Under the pieces are notes generated by a model. The model made no database searches, was not told the origin of the DNA, and saw only the letters and a list, made by a program, of their open reading frames with translations. From Opitutus sp. GAS368 (GTDB lineage Bacteria > Verrucomicrobiota > Verrucomicrobiia > Opitutales > Opitutaceae), in NCBI GenBank assembly GCA_945859965.1, contig CAMAPG010000004.1, positions 1 through 34,954 of the forward strand: 34,954 bases of DNA, written 5' to 3'. This document shows positions 19,269 to 29,500 of the stretch, one piece after another. The position numbers and the translations under genes were made by a program. How positions within the stretch are numbered: the stretch's first letter is position 1; each line of letters begins with the position of its first letter.

Positions 19269-22200
19269 GTTTTTCCCTGCTCGTCCCGTTGCGCTCGCAC
19301 GGTAAAGTGTTTCATCCCATAGATCACCCGGCCGTCCACCGAAAGAAGGCCATCCGCGGTGAGCATGCGTGCGGACTCATCCACCGCTGTGACGAGGGCT
19401 TCGATGGTCACCAAGGTATCGTTCGGAATGATCTGCCCCCGGTAGACCCACTCATGGGGTTCCCCAATGGCGACCGCCTCCCAGCGGGTACCGTCCGTGT
19501 GACCCCAGCGCTCGATGGCGAGGAACTTCAGCAATTGGAGAAACGACTCGAGGCCGAGCGAGCCAGGCACCACCGGATCTTGGTAGAAATGCGCTTTGAA
19601 GAACCACTCTTCCGCCACGACCCGCTTGGTGGCGCGGATGAATCCTAAACCGCTCGGCCCACCGTTGGCACAGTATATCTCGATGGAATCTACCATTCGC
19701 AAGGGTGCGCCCGCGAACGGCGGCTGGGCGGGATAAGGCAGCGACGTACTGGCAGCCAGTTCGGCGGGGCTGGGTTGGTACCGCTTCGCGTCGCGAATTC
19801 CCTCCTGCCTAGCCAGCGCCGCCGCGGGGAAGAAGCCGAAGTAGGTGTTGCCCTGATAGAGCCGACCCGACTTACCCCGCACTTCCAGGTCGAACCATTG
19901 GATGATCATCCCGGCCGAACTCGAAACGCGGGTCAGTTTCACTCGCGTCACCAGAGTTCCGGCGGTCGGAGTCACCGGTGCGAGTTGGGTTCCGGTGCCT
20001 CCCAGATTGCGGAAGGACAAGTCGGTTTCGCTGGTGAGAGCCGAACCGACGTAGGCGGCCAGCCAACCACACGGCTGCAGGGCGATTTCCAGCACCACGG
20101 CGAAGGGCATGTCGTTTTGGTGGTTTGCGGCGAAATACCAAGCTTCCGGCGGGACAGCGTATTCCGCCACCGCCACGCCGCCGGGCACCATCTTGAACGG
20201 CTCGCCGGTCACCTCCGTGATATGGTCGAGGAATTGATACGGCGGACCCGGCAACCGTGCGATGCGCCGCTCTTCGTCGAAGACTCGGTAGGGTGCGCCG
20301 AACGCCTCGGAGGGCTTGCCAACGGCAAAGGACAGGATGCGATCGGAGTCGTAAAGAACGCCTTGGGCTGGGTGCGATCGAGTCGCAGCCCACGTTGCTT
20401 GAAGCAGGTCGCGCGTCACACCCGCATAGCGCAGACTCATGTTTCCGATTTCAACAATTGCCTTGCCGTCCGCAAACATCAGCGCGTCCGCAATCACGTA
20501 CGGCTCCGGTTGGTAGCCAATTTCCTTGATCGAGATTTCGTAGGTCACGACGGCTGTGGTGTCGAGCACCTGGCCGCGGCACTTCAACTGACTCACGACG
20601 CCGGGCACCGGTTCCAAAACGGCCAGGTCCTGTTCCACGACCCAGCCAAGGCGCAGCAGCAGCACGCGAAGGGTGTGCAGGCAGCACTCGAACATCAGCG
20701 TCCCAGGCATCACACGGTCATCCACGAAATGGCACGTCAGGAACCAATCGTCGGGATGAATATCCGCTTCGCCGCGCACCCAGCCCAAACCAAAGCGCCC
20801 GCCCGTCGGATCCAAGCGGGGGATGCGATGGACCAGCTTCATTTGGCCCGCAGGCAGCGTGATGGGGTGTTGGAGATTCAGTCCGGAAAACTCGGGCCCA
20901 AAGCACGTTGCTAGATCTCCCACTCGCAGCGCATCCAACTGCTCCGCGGAGTAAGACTCAACCCCGACGGCGACCAACTCCTCCCAGTCAGCGGGTCGCT
21001 TACCCGGCCTCGGCTCGAGGTCCATCGCCGTCCGCACGATGCCGCGGCCACCGCTTAATTCGGCAGCGGAGAAGAAGCCGGCGCAACCTTCGGTCATGGT
21101 TAGAAATGGCCGGCCGGCCACGGTTGCCTCAAAATTGAAGCGGAACAGCCACGTGCTGCCCTGGCGGAAGAAGCCGTCGATGCGGATGTCGTAGCGAATC
21201 ACCGCGCCCGGCCCCGGCAGCCCGCAATGAAAACAGACCTTGGCATCGAGCAAGCGGTAAACGGCCAGTCCCTTTGTCTCGAAATCAATACCGAGAAAGC
21301 CGGAGAGAAAGAGATCGGCCTGACCCGCCTCGACTGCGATGCAGGTGGGGATGTGCCCGCCGTCCAGATACCACGCGCCGGAGAGGATGTCGTGCTCTGT
21401 CACCACCCGACCGTGCGTCATGGAGCGCGCTTCGCCCTCAATTTCCAGAATCCGATCCACCAGCATCAGCGGCTCATCCGGCAGGCGCACCCGAGTCGGG
21501 TAATCGTCCACGGCACTGAACTGCGCGCCCAGCACCTGGGCCACCGCACCGCGTGCAAATTCCAGGCATGCCGCGCGATCGAGCGTTGGTGTGCGGCGAT
21601 CCAAGCTGTGACTGCCCTCGTCCGGCAGCTCCATTCTCGCCGGCTCCGATGGCACGGACTGATGTTCGCGGCTGCGAGAAGCGAGCTCGTTGCCGGCGCC
21701 GTGTCGCGCCGTTGCCAGGTGGCGATTCGTTCCAACGGCGGTCTCCTCCCCCGCCAGTGCGGAGATCAATCCCAGCTGGGAACGGACGGTTTGGGCCAGC
21801 GTCTCGCCCACTCCCTGGGTGAAATTGAGGTAGGCCTGATGAGCGTTGATCGCCGCCGCTTGTGAATCCGCCATGCCCTGGAAGAACTCCGTCTCGAAGG
21901 GATCGCCTGCCTCGGCTGCCGTTGTCGGGGTCCCGTCGGAAAACTCCGGAGCCGTCGCCTCAACGCCAGGGCCTTCCTCCATCCATGCGTCCAGGCGGGG
22001 CGCGAGGGTGCGTCCGGCAGCAGCCGGGGCGGGAACCCTTCCTGACGCATCCGTCGCAAACAGCGGGCTGACGACGCGTATCCGCACGCAGCGCGTTTCG
22101 ACTGGGGCGGACAAATTCGTCACGGCCCGTGCCTCGCCGCCGGACAGCTTCTTCAAATCCACGGCGATACCCTCGGCAACCAACTGGCCCAGCACCCCAA

Positions 22201-25200
22201 GGATGGCCAATATCGGTTCCTGCGCTGAGGCACACAGGGAGCGCGCGACGTGCGGCCGACCGTGCAGAATCTGGCCGATCATCCGACTGCAGGAGTTGCC
22301 CGGCCCCATTTCCAAGAAGACGCGCATTCCGGCATCGTAGGCGGCTCGCACGACGCGCGGAAAATCGACGCAGTCGCTAGCTTGGGCCACGATGGCCGCC
22401 GCCGCCGTCTCCCGATCGGGTATATACTCGCGCCCCCAGCCACCGCTGAAAAAGCGCACGCTCGCCGGCGCAGCGGTAGGGAAACGGTGAAGTTCTCGGT
22501 AGGCTTCCTCGAACGGGCGCAGCAGCTCACAATGCACCGTGCTGACGCCGTCGAGCGGCCACCAGTGACAGCTCAGTTTCGCCACCAATGCGCGCACTTC
22601 GGTCGCATCGCCGCCGATCACACATTCGCGGGGTGTGTTTACGATCAGGATGTAAATCCGTTCCCGGCTCGCAATGGCGGCGCGCACTTCCGTCGCTGGG
22701 CGATCCACCAGGCCGGCCAGCCATTCGACGCTTGGTTGCCCCACCGGTACTCGCCAGACGCGGCGGAGTTGCTCCGGCTTGCCGGTCAGGTCCTCGGAGA
22801 AAAGCGTGGAGCGCGTGACGCGCCTTAGCATTTCATCGCGGGCTGCCCAGGCCCGGAGAGCGAACAAGCCAGTCGCCTCACCCAAACTGTAGCCGACCAT
22901 CGCGTCGGGCTTGAGTCCGAACGAAACCGCCAGGTCGCTGACCATCGTCCCCAGCGCCACTTGCCCGCAAATCACGGCGCGGTGGTCGGTGCCGATGTTG
23001 GCGGGTGAAGCGACGTTCCAGAAGCGATCTGCGCACATCTGACTGGCGAGGAACTCGTTCTCCCGATCTTGCGCGCGAAGAATTTCCGGCCAGCGCAGGG
23101 CCAATTCTCGTCCCATCTCGGGGAAGGTGTTGCCCGCGCCGGGAAAGACGAACGCGATGCCACCCTTGATCCGCTGGTCCGGCGGCGTGAAGAAGAGCCG
23201 GTCGCGATCCTGTCGGGGCAGGGTCGATGTATCGGGACTCGCGCTGCGTTGCACGCAGTCTCGAGCCGACTCCAACAACCGCAGCAGTTGTGCAACGTCC
23301 TGCGTTACGAGCGCAACGACCCAGGGTGCGGTCGGCGTCTCGCCGGCAGAACCTGCCGCGTTTGCGCCCCACCAACGCCGCGCCAAGGCTACGATGGTTT
23401 CCCGACCCACCGAGGTAGCCAGCGACCGCAGCGCCTCGATCTGTTTCAGCAAGCCCGCCGGCGCCGCCGCCGCCGCCACGAACAGTGCGTCGCGGCGTGT
23501 CTCGACCGGTTGCTCGCGCTCGGTCTGGGCGCGTTCGCTGGTCTGGCCCTCGCAGGCTTCCAAGACGACGTGCATGAAATTTCCATCCACGCTGGCCGTA
23601 CTCACTCCGGCGCGGCGCGGCCCATTCACGCGGTCGCGCACCCAGGGCTGAGGGAAGGGTCGAGCCAGGAGCGTTGGCGAAGTGGCCAATCCTGCGAGCG
23701 GCTGAAGGAGTCCGCGCAGCGGCGGAAGGACTTCTTGGTACAGCGCCAGACTGGCCTTAACGACTGCGACCAAACCGGTCGCCGCGCCCGTGTGCCCGAC
23801 ATCGGCCATCGCGCTGCCAAGTCGGCAGGAAAATTTCCGCCGAGAAGAGCCGAAGAACGTGTCGAGAACCTGGATCTCACGGAGATCGTCCTCCGGGCGT
23901 GCCGTACTGTTCGTCTCCAAGTAGCCCACGGACGCCGGGTCAACGCCTGCTTCCGCGTAGGCACGGTCCAGAGCCTCTTCCGCGGTGCGTGGCGCTCCGA
24001 TCCGCGACGGGTGGGTGACATCAAGGGCTGGGGCCACGGGCGCTTCGAATGCGCCCCCAATTCCCCCCCCGCTCGCCGAGCCGATGCCACGGACGATCGC
24101 GTAAATCCGGTCGCCGTCGCGCTGTGCGTCGTCGAGACGCTTCAGCACTAGGGCCACGGCGCCCTCGCCGGGCAGGACGCCATCGCCGTGGGTGTCGAAC
24201 GGTCGCGCGACGCCCGCGAGGGAAAAGGGCCGCACGGCATTCGTTCCGAGGAGCGTGCGAGGATCGCCCGCGACGTCGACGGCACCGGCGAGAGCCATAT
24301 CCAGTTCACCCGTTTGCAGGGCGCGTACCGCAATTTCGAGCGCCTTGGTGCCGGAACAATCTTCCGTGCAAACGGTGAAACTCTGCCCGCCGAAATGAAA
24401 CTCCTTCGCGATGCGACTGGCGTTAATGCCCGCAAGAGCGCCCAGCGTGCGGTCCGCCGTGAGCGCGGGCGCCTGACTTTCACGGCCCGCTGCCAGCGTG
24501 GCCCAGCGGAAGTGGAAATCCGTCGTGCGCAGGTCGAGTCCGAGACCAATGCACACGCCCGCGCGTGCCGGTGCCGGCTTCGGGGTCTGCGCGTCGGCGA
24601 GGGCGGCGCGAGCCACCTCCAGCATCAACGCCTGTTGTGGCAGAAGCTCGGCGAGTTCCTTGGGCGGGATCCGATAGCGGTTCACCGGGAGGGCGAGGTC
24701 GGTGAGGAAAAAACCGGGGAATGGGCGGCCGTCTCGGGCGGGAAGCACCTCGCTGCCACCACCGAAAACGCGCTCTTGAAATGCCTGCAAGGTCGGCCAG
24801 GAACCGACATGGGCGGCCAGACCGACGATGGCGACCGGAACAGCCGTAGTAGGTTCGGGGGAGCATTCTCCTCCGTTGAGTGGTTTTCGGTGTCGTGCCG
24901 GAAACTCTGACCCGCCGACTTCGGCAGCGGGCATTTCCGGAAGCGAGTTTGATGCCGGTTCGGACGCGATGCCCGAACCGGCGCCCGGGACGCATGCGCT
25001 CGCTCTACGGGTCCCGACGCCGTTGCGCTCTCGGTTGACATCACCCAGCCATTCCTCGATCAGCACGTGGGCATTGATACCGCCGAAGCCGAAGCCGTTG
25101 ATCGCGGCACGGCGGGGTGTCGCGACGGCGCGACGTGGCCACGGCTGGCTTTCCTGAAGAATCCGGAACGGACTGCCCGCGAGAGGGATTTTCTCCGCCG

Positions 25201-26518
25201 GTTGACGGAAGTTGGCGGTGGCCGGCAGGATACCGTGCTTCAACGCAAGCAGCACTTTGATCAGAGACGCACTGCCTGCTGCCGTCAGCAAATGACCGAT
25301 GTTGGCCTTCACCGCCCCGAGGACGCACTGGCCGGGTTGCCAGGATTCCCCCCGCCAAAGTTTTGACAAGCTTTCGAACTCCACCGCGTCTCCAACGGGC
25401 GTGCCGGTGGCGTGACACTCGATCAGGTCGACCGAGCCCGGCGACCAACCGGCTTGTTGGTACGCCTGCTTCAATGCGCGCAACTGCCCTTCGGAACTGG
25501 GCGAAAGCAGGTTGCCATCGAGATCGTTGGAAAGGCCGATTCCGCGGATTATTGCGTGAATGGAATCGCCGTCGCGTCGCGCATCGGCCAGCCGTTTCAG
25601 CACGAGCACGCCGGCGCCTTCGCCCACGATCAAGCCGCTGCTCGCCGCTTCAAACGGTGTGCATCGCCCGGTGTGCGCCAGCGCGCGGAGTTGGCAGAAA
25701 CCCATCTGCGTGTAGAGCGAATCTGGGCGCGAAAGCCCACCCGCCAGCATCGCGTCGGCGCGGCCGGCGCGCAATTCATCGCACGCCAGCTTGAGTGCGT
25801 AGAGGGACGAGGCGCAAGCGGCGTCGAGGGTGCACGTGCCGCCGCCGAGACCCAACGCTTGCGCGAGCACGCCGGCGGGCAGGCCTGAGACATAGCGGCG
25901 GGGATCGAAATCCGAACGCCGAGATCGGAAGGCCGCAAGGGCTTGAGCCGAATCCGCCGGCCCGGCTGAGGAAAGGTCCTCCCTAACTCGGTGCGAAGAG
26001 TTTAATCCAGCGCGTCCCCTCGCCGGGTTCGGATTTCCTTCAGATCCCGGAGATAGGATCTGGGCTTCCCCCATTACCTCCTCGCACAATTCGGACACCG
26101 CTTCCGTCGGCAACGCGATGTTCCCCAGCACCACGCCAACGCGGCGTCGATCCACCGGGTCCGTGCGCGCACTCGCCCAGGCATTTCGCCCCGCTTCGAG
26201 GAGCAGATGAATCGAAGCATCCAGCGCAGAGAGCAGGTCGCCCGGCAGATCCAACCCGGTGGGATCGAGTTGGAAACCCTGGATGAAGCAGCCGCGATCC
26301 GTATAAACGCGATCCGGCGTGCCCGGCGTAGCGTCCTGAATGGAATTGGGATCGAGAATCCAGCGCCCGGCGGGCACCGGGCAACTGGTGTCCTCGCCGT
26401 ACTCGATCCGATGCCAGAATTCGTCCAGCGAGCGCGCGCCAGGAAAAACGCCGCCGTAGCCGACAATGGCGATCGGTTCCGCACCGTCTCCCGCAGCGGG
26501 TTCGGACTTACGCTCCAT
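19265..26518 (-). CDS. pfaC: PfaC/Pfa3-like PUFA synthase subunit: KS - chain-length-factor-like KS - AT - tandem FabA-like DH (four hot-dog units)
   Basis: ~2.4k aa; KS DAACASSLYALKLA / ECHATGT; second, degenerate KS; AT GIAFVFPGAGNTFPEMGRELALRW and MVGYSLGEATG; FabA-like WYLDGGHIPTCIAVEAGQADLFLSGFLGID, DDRVMPGTLMFECCLH, FAANHQNDMPFAVVLEIALQPCGWLAAY, QDPVVPGSLGLESFLQLLKF. Track start is 26545; the ATG at 26518 (MERKSEP) seems more likely. Confidence 0.88.
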   Translation of the reverse strand: MERKSEPAAGDGAEPIAIVGYGGVFPGARSLDEFWHRIEYGEDTSCPVPAGRWILDPNSIQDATPGTPDRVYTDRGCFIQGFQLDPTGLDLPGDLLSALDASIHLLLEAGRNAWASARTDPVDRRRVGVVLGNIALPTEAVSELCEEVMGEAQILSPGSEGNPNPARGRAGLNSSHRVREDLSSAGPADSAQALAAFRSRRSDFDPRRYVSGLPAGVLAQALGLGGGTCTLDAACASSLYALKLACDELRAGRADAMLAGGLSRPDSLYTQMGFCQLRALAHTGRCTPFEAASSGLIVGEGAGVLVLKRLADARRDGDSIHAIIRGIGLSNDLDGNLLSPSSEGQLRALKQAYQQAGWSPGSVDLIECHATGTPVGDAVEFESLSKLWRGESWQPGQCVLGAVKANIGHLLTAAGSASLIKVLLALKHGILPATANFRQPAEKIPLAGSPFRILQESQPWPRRAVATPRRAAINGFGFGGINAHVLIEEWLGDVNRERNGVGTRRASACVPGAGSGIASEPASNSLPEMPAAEVGGSEFPARHRKPLNGGECSPEPTTAVPVAIVGLAAHVGSWPTLQAFQERVFGGGSEVLPARDGRPFPGFFLTDLALPVNRYRIPPKELAELLPQQALMLEVARAALADAQTPKPAPARAGVCIGLGLDLRTTDFHFRWATLAAGRESQAPALTADRTLGALAGINASRIAKEFHFGGQSFTVCTEDCSGTKALEIAVRALQTGELDMALAGAVDVAGDPRTLLGTNAVRPFSLAGVARPFDTHGDGVLPGEGAVALVLKRLDDAQRDGDRIYAIVRGIGSASGGGIGGAFEAPVAPALDVTHPSRIGAPRTAEEALDRAYAEAGVDPASVGYLETNSTARPEDDLREIQVLDTFFGSSRRKFSCRLGSAMADVGHTGAATGLVAVVKASLALYQEVLPPLRGLLQPLAGLATSPTLLARPFPQPWVRDRVNGPRRAGVSTASVDGNFMHVVLEACEGQTSERAQTEREQPVETRRDALFVAAAAAPAGLLKQIEALRSLATSVGRETIVALARRWWGANAAGSAGETPTAPWVVALVTQDVAQLLRLLESARDCVQRSASPDTSTLPRQDRDRLFFTPPDQRIKGGIAFVFPGAGNTFPEMGRELALRWPEILRAQDRENEFLASQMCADRFWNVASPANIGTDHRAVICGQVALGTMVSDLAVSFGLKPDAMVGYSLGEATGLFALRAWAARDEMLRRVTRSTLFSEDLTGKPEQLRRVWRVPVGQPSVEWLAGLVDRPATEVRAAIASRERIYILIVNTPRECVIGGDATEVRALVAKLSCHWWPLDGVSTVHCELLRPFEEAYRELHRFPTAAPASVRFFSGGWGREYIPDRETAAAAIVAQASDCVDFPRVVRAAYDAGMRVFLEMGPGNSCSRMIGQILHGRPHVARSLCASAQEPILAILGVLGQLVAEGIAVDLKKLSGGEARAVTNLSAPVETRCVRIRVVSPLFATDASGRVPAPAAAGRTLAPRLDAWMEEGPGVEATAPEFSDGTPTTAAEAGDPFETEFFQGMADSQAAAINAHQAYLNFTQGVGETLAQTVRSQLGLISALAGEETAVGTNRHLATARHGAGNELASRSREHQSVPSEPARMELPDEGSHSLDRRTPTLDRAACLEFARGAVAQVLGAQFSAVDDYPTRVRLPDEPLMLVDRILEIEGEARSMTHGRVVTEHDILSGAWYLDGGHIPTCIAVEAGQADLFLSGFLGIDFETKGLAVYRLLDAKVCFHCGLPGPGAVIRYDIRIDGFFRQGSTWLFRFNFEATVAGRPFLTMTEGCAGFFSAAELSGGRGIVRTAMDLEPRPGKRPADWEELVAVGVESYSAEQLDALRVGDLATCFGPEFSGLNLQHPITLPAGQMKLVHRIPRLDPTGGRFGLGWVRGEADIHPDDWFLTCHFVDDRVMPGTLMFECCLHTLRVLLLRLGWVVEQDLAVLEPVPGVVSQLKCRGQVLDTTAVVTYEISIKEIGYQPEPYVIADALMFADGKAIVEIGNMSLRYAGVTRDLLQATWAATRSHPAQGVLYDSDRILSFAVGKPSEAFGAPYRVFDEERRIARLPGPPYQFLDHITEVTGEPFKMVPGGVAVAEYAVPPEAWYFAANHQNDMPFAVVLEIALQPCGWLAAYVGSALTSETDLSFRNLGGTGTQLAPVTPTAGTLVTRVKLTRVSSSAGMIIQWFDLEVRGKSGRLYQGNTYFGFFPAAALARQEGIRDAKRYQPSPAELAASTSLPYPAQPPFAGAPLRMVDSIEIYCANGGPSGLGFIRATKRVVAEEWFFKAHFYQDPVVPGSLGLESFLQLLKFLAIERWGHTDGTRWEAVAIGEPHEWVYRGQIIPNDTLVTIEALVTAVDESARMLTADGLLSVDGRVIYGMKHFTVRAQRDEQGKT

Positions 26519-29500
26519 GCGGCAAATGATTCTGTCGGAAGGCATCCCGCAGCCCCGGGTCGATCACGCATTCGTACCCCTCGGCCACGGCCAACAGCTG
26601 ACCCTGCCGGTCGAAGAAATGCAGGTCGGCCGTAACCACGGGGGGCGCGGCGTTGGTAATCTGGATCACCACACGACTGCCGCTCTTGGGGAAAGTCGGG
26701 GCGTACTGGCGAAAGCGCCGGATAGCGCACGGCAGGGAGCCGGCCTCGTGATGTTCCCAACTCCAGAGAATCATCATCTGGAAGCTGCTATCGAGCGCCA
26801 GCGGGTCCGAGAGCCAGTCGGTGCGCAGCGGGTTCTGAATCCAGTGCTTCGGGGCGGGTGCGCTCTTCACCCGTGCGGCCATCTCCGTGGCGGAGCAGAC
26901 TTCCAACTTTTCAATGCCCTGGAAATGCCGCCCATGAAAAAGATGCCCGTCACCATAAATCGTGCGGGGCCTGGTGCCGTTGGAGGAAACGTGTGGTGAC
27001 GGGGCGGTCACCGGCGCGGCGGGCAGGACTTCCGCGAGCAGGACTTCCGCGCGAGCGTGCAGCACTTGGCGCGGCCCGCTGCGGCTGACCAGCTGCACGG
27101 GCACGTGGAGCAAGCCCTCGCGCATCTGCCCCGGTTCGGCGAGGATACTGACGTGGGCTGACCCGCCCGGCTCCAGCACCACACCTTTGAGAACCTTGAA
27201 CATCTCGAAGCCGTGAAAGGCCATCCCGGGATTGCCATGGACCGCACCGTGGCCGAGCCATTCGATCATGAGGGCCGCCGGTAGCACCGCGCGACCGTTG
27301 AGCACGTGCGACACAAGGCACGGCAGTGTCGCGACACTGATTTCGCGCTCGAAGGCAACGCTCAGCGTCGAGGGTTCGGTCACGGTCGTGACACAGGTAT
27401 CGTGACGGTCTTGTTCGCACGGGCTGGAAGCCGGGGCCACGATGCTGCCGCCGCTCCCTTCGTTTAAGGATAAGGGTGCCAGCGCCAGCACTTCCACGCA
27501 GCCGTCGTTGCCGGAGGAAATTTCCCGGACAAAAAACTCCGCGCCCGCGCCGGGCTCGATCAAGCCGACGCCCTCACTTTCAAAAATCTTCCGCAGCCCG
27601 GCCGAAACCATACCGCCGTTCCATGGACCCCAATTGATCGAGACGACGCGGCACTCCGGACGCTGTCGAGAGACGCTTTGGGCGATTTTGTTCAGCACCT
27701 CATTGGCGGCGGCGTAATCAACCTGGCCCACGCGACCAAATCGGCCGGTGTAGGAGGAGAACAGCGCCAGCAACTTCAGATCATCACCTCGCAGCGCGTC
27801 CAGCAGGTTGCGCAAGCCCGACACCTTGGTGCTGTAAACCAGATCAAACTGCTCCGCCGTTTTGTCCTCGATCTTTCGGTCCGCCAGCACGCCAGCACCG
27901 TGGATCAAGCCGCGGATCGGTCCGAGTTGCTCGCGAATTTCGGCGCAGGTTCGCGCAATCTCGCCCGCGTGACGCACGTCGACCGAGCGGTAGAGCGCCG
28001 AGGCACCGGTGGCCCGGATCTGCCGGAGGCACTCGCGAATTTCACGCTGCGCCAACACCTCGCGAAGCTGCTCGGCGATCTTCTTCGGCGAACCGTTGCC
28101 GTTGGCGCGGGCCAGCAGGACGCGCCGGATATCTTGTTCGTCCGCCAGACTGGCCAGCCAATCCGGCTCCGGTGCCTGCTCCAGCAGCGGGCTCCGGCCC
28201 AGCAGCACGAGTTGCAACCGCTTTCCGCGCGCCAGTTGCAGCGCCGCCGTCGCCGTAATGCCACGCGCGCCACCGGTCACGATCACCACGTCGCCCTCTT
28301 GAAGGATCGGCGTGGCACCGGGAACGGCGGGTGCCGCTGTTTCCAGGAACAAGCCAAACCGCGATGCGCCGGAAAGCCCGACTTCGACCGGCCCGAGTCG
28401 GAACATCTCCCCAATCAACGGACCGGCCTCGTTGGCGCTGATGCCCAGTTCCGGGTTGAGATCAATCGCCTTGCAATGCACTTCCGGCCACTCGTGAGCC
28501 GCGGTTTTCACCAGACCGGCGAGGCCGCCGCTGATGGGGTTGCCGCTGCCGTTCAGTGCGCCAAATCCGAACGCGCCGTCCAGTCGTGAAGCCGTCACCA
28601 GGATGCCACCCGCTTGCCGCAGCGAGGGACCGGCCAACTGGATCAGACGAAAGGCTTCCTTCAGCGCCATGTCGTCGCCGCGAATGGCCGGCCAGAGAAT
28701 CACCAGACCAGCGGGCGTTTCGCCGCGCGGATCACGAATCAATTCTGCCGCGGTCCCCCGGCGCACGGAGTAGCCTCGCGCCGCAAGCTGGGCCTCGACG
28801 GCGGGTGCCAGATCAGAACCATCCTCGGTGACCCAGATCCGCGCGCCGCGCGGCAGGTTCACCGTGGGCTCCGTTGCGGAGTCGGCGATCCGGACGGATT
28901 TCACAACCTGGCGGTGGAGCGGGGCGTGATCCGGGATCAGCGATGAGTCGGGCTTTGTCGGGAGCGCGACGGATGCCGCCGTCAGGAACTCCACAATTTG
29001 CTGGAGCGTTTGCAGCGTGCCGAGGTGCTCGGGCTTGATCTCCGGCGCCTCGGGCAAGAGCGTGCGCAGCGCGGCCATGATCTCGACGCGCTTGATCGAA
29101 TCAATGCCGAGATCGCTGTCCAAACCCATGTCGAGAGTGAGCATCTCGACGGGGTAACCGGTTTTCTCCGCGACGACTTGCAGCAAGGCGGCGCGGACGC
29201 GGGGGAAATCCACGGCGCCATCCGTGCTGGGGCCTACGAGGGATGGCACCGGGCCCACCGGCTGAGCTGGGGTCGGATGGCGGGCGGCGTCCCCGGACGC
29301 GGCTTGCCCGTGACCACTCAATAGAAAGTCGACCACTTGCTGGAGCGTTTGCAGCGTGCCCAGATGCTCGGGCTTGATCTCCGGCGCGGCCGGCAGGCGC
29401 CCGCGCAGCGCGGCCATGATTTCGACGCGTTTGATCGAATCAATGCCGAGGTCGCTGTCCAAGCCCATGTCGAGAGTCAGCATCTCCGCCGGGTAGCCGG

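Noticed and set aside
19775-20914. 379-aa plus-strand ORF
   Set aside because: Antisense shadow of the PfaC-like DH region.
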